Shown piece by piece: positions 13,298 to 14,502 of a stretch of 14,502 nucleotides of DNA. The first letter of the stretch is position 1; each line of letters begins with the position of its first letter. The DNA lies in the NCBI GenBank assembly GCA_024710825.1, contig JANJUA010000051.1, positions 1 through 14,502 of the forward strand, in the 5' to 3' direction. Position numbers and translations under genes: made by a program. The stretch is from Solirubrobacteraceae bacterium. GTDB lineage: Bacteria; Actinomycetota; Thermoleophilia; Solirubrobacterales; Solirubrobacteraceae. The notes beneath the pieces are model-generated. The model was not told where the DNA came from. It ran no database searches and worked only from the letters and a program-made list of their open reading frames with translations.

Positions 13298-14221
13298 ATG
13301 AGCTCCGCAGCGCCTCCGGCCCCGGCCGACGACACCCAGCCGACCGAGCACGAGACGCTCGACCGCATCGCCACCGGCCTCGTGACCGTCCTGCCGTTCC
13401 TCGGCCTCGGCGTGGTCTGCTGGCAGGCGTGGGGCGGGTTCCTGCGCTGGAGCGACCTCGCCGTGTTCGCGATCGTCTACGCGTTCACCGGGCTCGGCAT
13501 CACCGTCGGCTTCCACCGCCACTTCACCCACCGGGCGTTCAAGACGAGTCGGCCGCTGCGCGCGGCGCTCGCCATCGCCGGCTCCGCGGCGATCGAGGGG
13601 CCGGTGATCTCGTGGGTCGCCGACCATCGCAAGCACCACGCGTTCTCCGACAAGGAGGGCGACCCGCACAGCCCCCACGGCCACGGCGGCGTGCTCCGCG
13701 GCCTGTTCCACGCCCACCTCGGCTGGCTGTTCGTCCACACGCAGCGCGGCTCGCACCAGCGCTACGCGAAGGACCTCCTCGCCGACCCGATCGTCCGCTT
13801 CGTCGACCGCACGTTCGTCGTCTGGGTCCTCGCCGGCCTGGCGGCCCCCTTCCTGCTCGGCTGGGCGATCGGCGGCACGATCGACGCCGCGCTCACCGGT
13901 CTGCTGTGGGGCGGCCTGGTGCGGATGCTCGTGCTGCACCACGTGACCTACAGCATCAACTCGCTGTGCCACTACTTCGGACGGCGGCGCTTCGAGACCG
14001 ATGACGAGTCGCGCAACCTCGCCTGGCTGTCGCTGTTCTCGCTCGGCGAGTCCTGGCACCACAACCACCACGCGTTCCCGACCTCGGCCCACCACGGCCT
14101 GCGCTGGTGGGAGATCGACCCGTCCTCGCTCGTGATCCGCGGGCTGCGCCGGCTGGGGCTCGTGTGGGACGTCGTCGAGGTGCCCCCGGAGCGCCAGGCG
14201 CGCAAGCTGCTCGCGACGTAG
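13298..14221 (+). CDS. Membrane fatty-acid desaturase (acyl-CoA delta-9 type)
   Basis: 307 residues. Three histidine boxes of the di-iron membrane desaturases are present: HRHFTH (73-78, HX4H), HRKHH (110-114, HXXHH) and HHNHH (254-258, HXXHH). Membrane segments lie around 27-70, 85-105, and 171-220. The sequence follows the plan of stearoyl-CoA/acyl-CoA desaturases: GITVGFHRHFTHRAFK, then SWVADHRKHHAFSDKEGDPH, and ESWHHNHHAFPTSA. It would place a double bond into acyl chains of membrane lipids, using an electron donor not encoded here. ATG 13298 was chosen over GTG 13262 because of length, the -10-like box before it, and because the region between the two is not conserved in kind. The last base of its TAG stop is also the first base of the inverted-repeat element that follows. 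Confidence 0.9.
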   Translation: MSSAAPPAPADDTQPTEHETLDRIATGLVTVLPFLGLGVVCWQAWGGFLRWSDLAVFAIVYAFTGLGITVGFHRHFTHRAFKTSRPLRAALAIAGSAAIEGPVISWVADHRKHHAFSDKEGDPHSPHGHGGVLRGLFHAHLGWLFVHTQRGSHQRYAKDLLADPIVRFVDRTFVVWVLAGLAAPFLLGWAIGGTIDAALTGLLWGGLVRMLVLHHVTYSINSLCHYFGRRRFETDDESRNLAWLSLFSLGESWHHNHHAFPTSAHHGLRWWEIDPSSLVIRGLRRLGLVWDVVEVPPERQARKLLAT

Positions 14222-14380
14222 TGCCGTGTCAGGCAACGTTCGCCCCGTCTGGCGGCCGCTCGTGGCGCCCGGCTGTGTCCTCGGCCACTCGACGTGGCAG
14301 AGCCACGCCTTCGGGCCTGCGTCCTTGCCGGCCACCACGATCGCCGCGCCAGACGACGCAAACGTCACCTGACACGGCAC
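14221..14380. repeat. 160-base imperfect inverted-repeat element (MITE-like)
   Basis: The ends GTGCCGTGTCAGG (14221-14233) and CCTGACACGGCAC (14368-14380) are perfect 13-base inverted copies. Pairing continues inwards: bases 14221-14273 match the reverse complement of 14327-14380 at 44 of 54 aligned positions with one gap. The 53-base centre holds its own hairpin, CGTGGC-AGA-GCCACG (14293-14307). No gene-like frame is supported. No direct repeat is visible at the borders, so a transposon origin is not proven. It fills most of the longest gene-free stretch and could also act as a terminator for the desaturase gene. Confidence 0.7.
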
Positions 14381-14402
14381 GCGGGCCCGCCGCCGCGCGC
14401 AA

Positions 14403-14408
14403 TACCAT
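14403..14408 (+). promoter_or_regulatory. Candidate -10 box of the acyl carrier protein gene
   Basis: TACCAT stands nine bases before ATG 14418, which suits a leaderless message. It is 22 bases right of the inverted-repeat element, whose right arm would be upstream of any -35 position. Confidence 0.35.
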
Positions 14409-14417
14409 CTGCGCGCC

Positions 14418-14502
14418 ATGTCCGAGACACGCCTGCAGGAAGCCTTCCAGACCGCGTTGGACCTGCCGCCCGACACCGAATGGCAGTCCCTCGCGTACGG
14501 GC
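14418..14502 (+). CDS. Probable acyl carrier protein, N-terminal fragment
   Basis: 28 codons before the window ends. The text MSETRLQEAFQTALDLPPDT followed by EWQSLAYG fits the first helix and loop of phosphopantetheine-carrier proteins, in which the 'L-A-Y' is followed by the 'WDS' attachment site. That Ser lies beyond the edge and cannot be checked. Such carriers hold acyl or aminoacyl chains as thioesters; the desaturase upstream hints at a lipid role, but the two are separated by the inverted-repeat element and a promoter-like box. Could be another small protein with a similar helix. Confidence 0.55.
   Translation, partial: MSETRLQEAFQTALDLPPDTEWQSLAYG

Noticed and set aside
13052..14476. 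474-residue minus frame running through the inverted-repeat element
   Set aside because: The desaturase on the plus strand has all three histidine boxes; the part over the repeat reads through by chance and has no family features.
1..14502. CRISPR array, tRNA or rRNA genes
   Set aside because: No regularly spaced short repeats and no cloverleaf or rRNA-like sequence were noticed on either strand.

Overview
The window is very GC-rich (near or above 70% by eye), and almost every base is in a gene. Start codons include GTG and TTG, several genes are joined by 4-base stop/start overlaps, and an F420-type flavin-free oxidoreductase is present. Together these suggest an actinobacterium. The many TANNNT boxes 5-11 bases before start codons (possible leaderless genes) and the overall style recall Thermoleophilia/Solirubrobacterales, but that placement is inference.

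Layout. (1) 1-208, plus: C-terminal end of a GT4 glycosyltransferase. (2) 4860 down to 299, minus: a cell-surface glycan operon with a large GT39-like membrane glycosyltransferase, a class I methyltransferase, an FkbM methyltransferase and a GT2 glycosyltransferase. (3) 4921-6339, plus: a DUF2142/GT-C-like membrane protein, transcribed divergently from the GT39 gene across only 60 bases. (4) 9422 down to 6330, minus: a tightly coupled operon of an NAD-dependent sugar epimerase, a WbmS-like CE4 deacetylase, a second CE4-like protein and a class I methyltransferase, with every junction a 4-base overlap. (5) 9503-10336, plus: an XRE regulator and a nucleotidyltransferase that look like a toxin-antitoxin pair, with an apparent 1-base frameshift near the start of the nucleotidyltransferase. 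(6) 10358-14221, plus: a glutamine-dependent asparagine-synthase-type amidotransferase, an F420-dependent G6PDH-family oxidoreductase and an acyl-CoA-type fatty-acid desaturase. (7) 14221-14380: a 160-base imperfect inverted-repeat element resembling a MITE. (8) 14418 to the end, plus: the start of a probable acyl carrier protein.

Taken together, the genes from 1 to 9422 read as a polysaccharide or glycolipid locus: sugar transfer on both membrane faces, sugar O-methylation, nucleotide-sugar epimerisation, N-deacetylation and possibly amidation (AsnB type). The XRE/nucleotidyltransferase pair looks like a small accessory insertion within it. The right end turns towards lipid and redox metabolism.

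The most unusual items are the exact-register domain duplication at the C-terminus of the GT39-like protein, the frameshifted nucleotidyltransferase, the paired operator-like palindromes in front of the XRE gene, and the 160-base inverted-repeat element whose first base completes the desaturase stop codon. No stretch over 300 bases lacks a gene; the longest is 14222-14417, mostly filled by that element.
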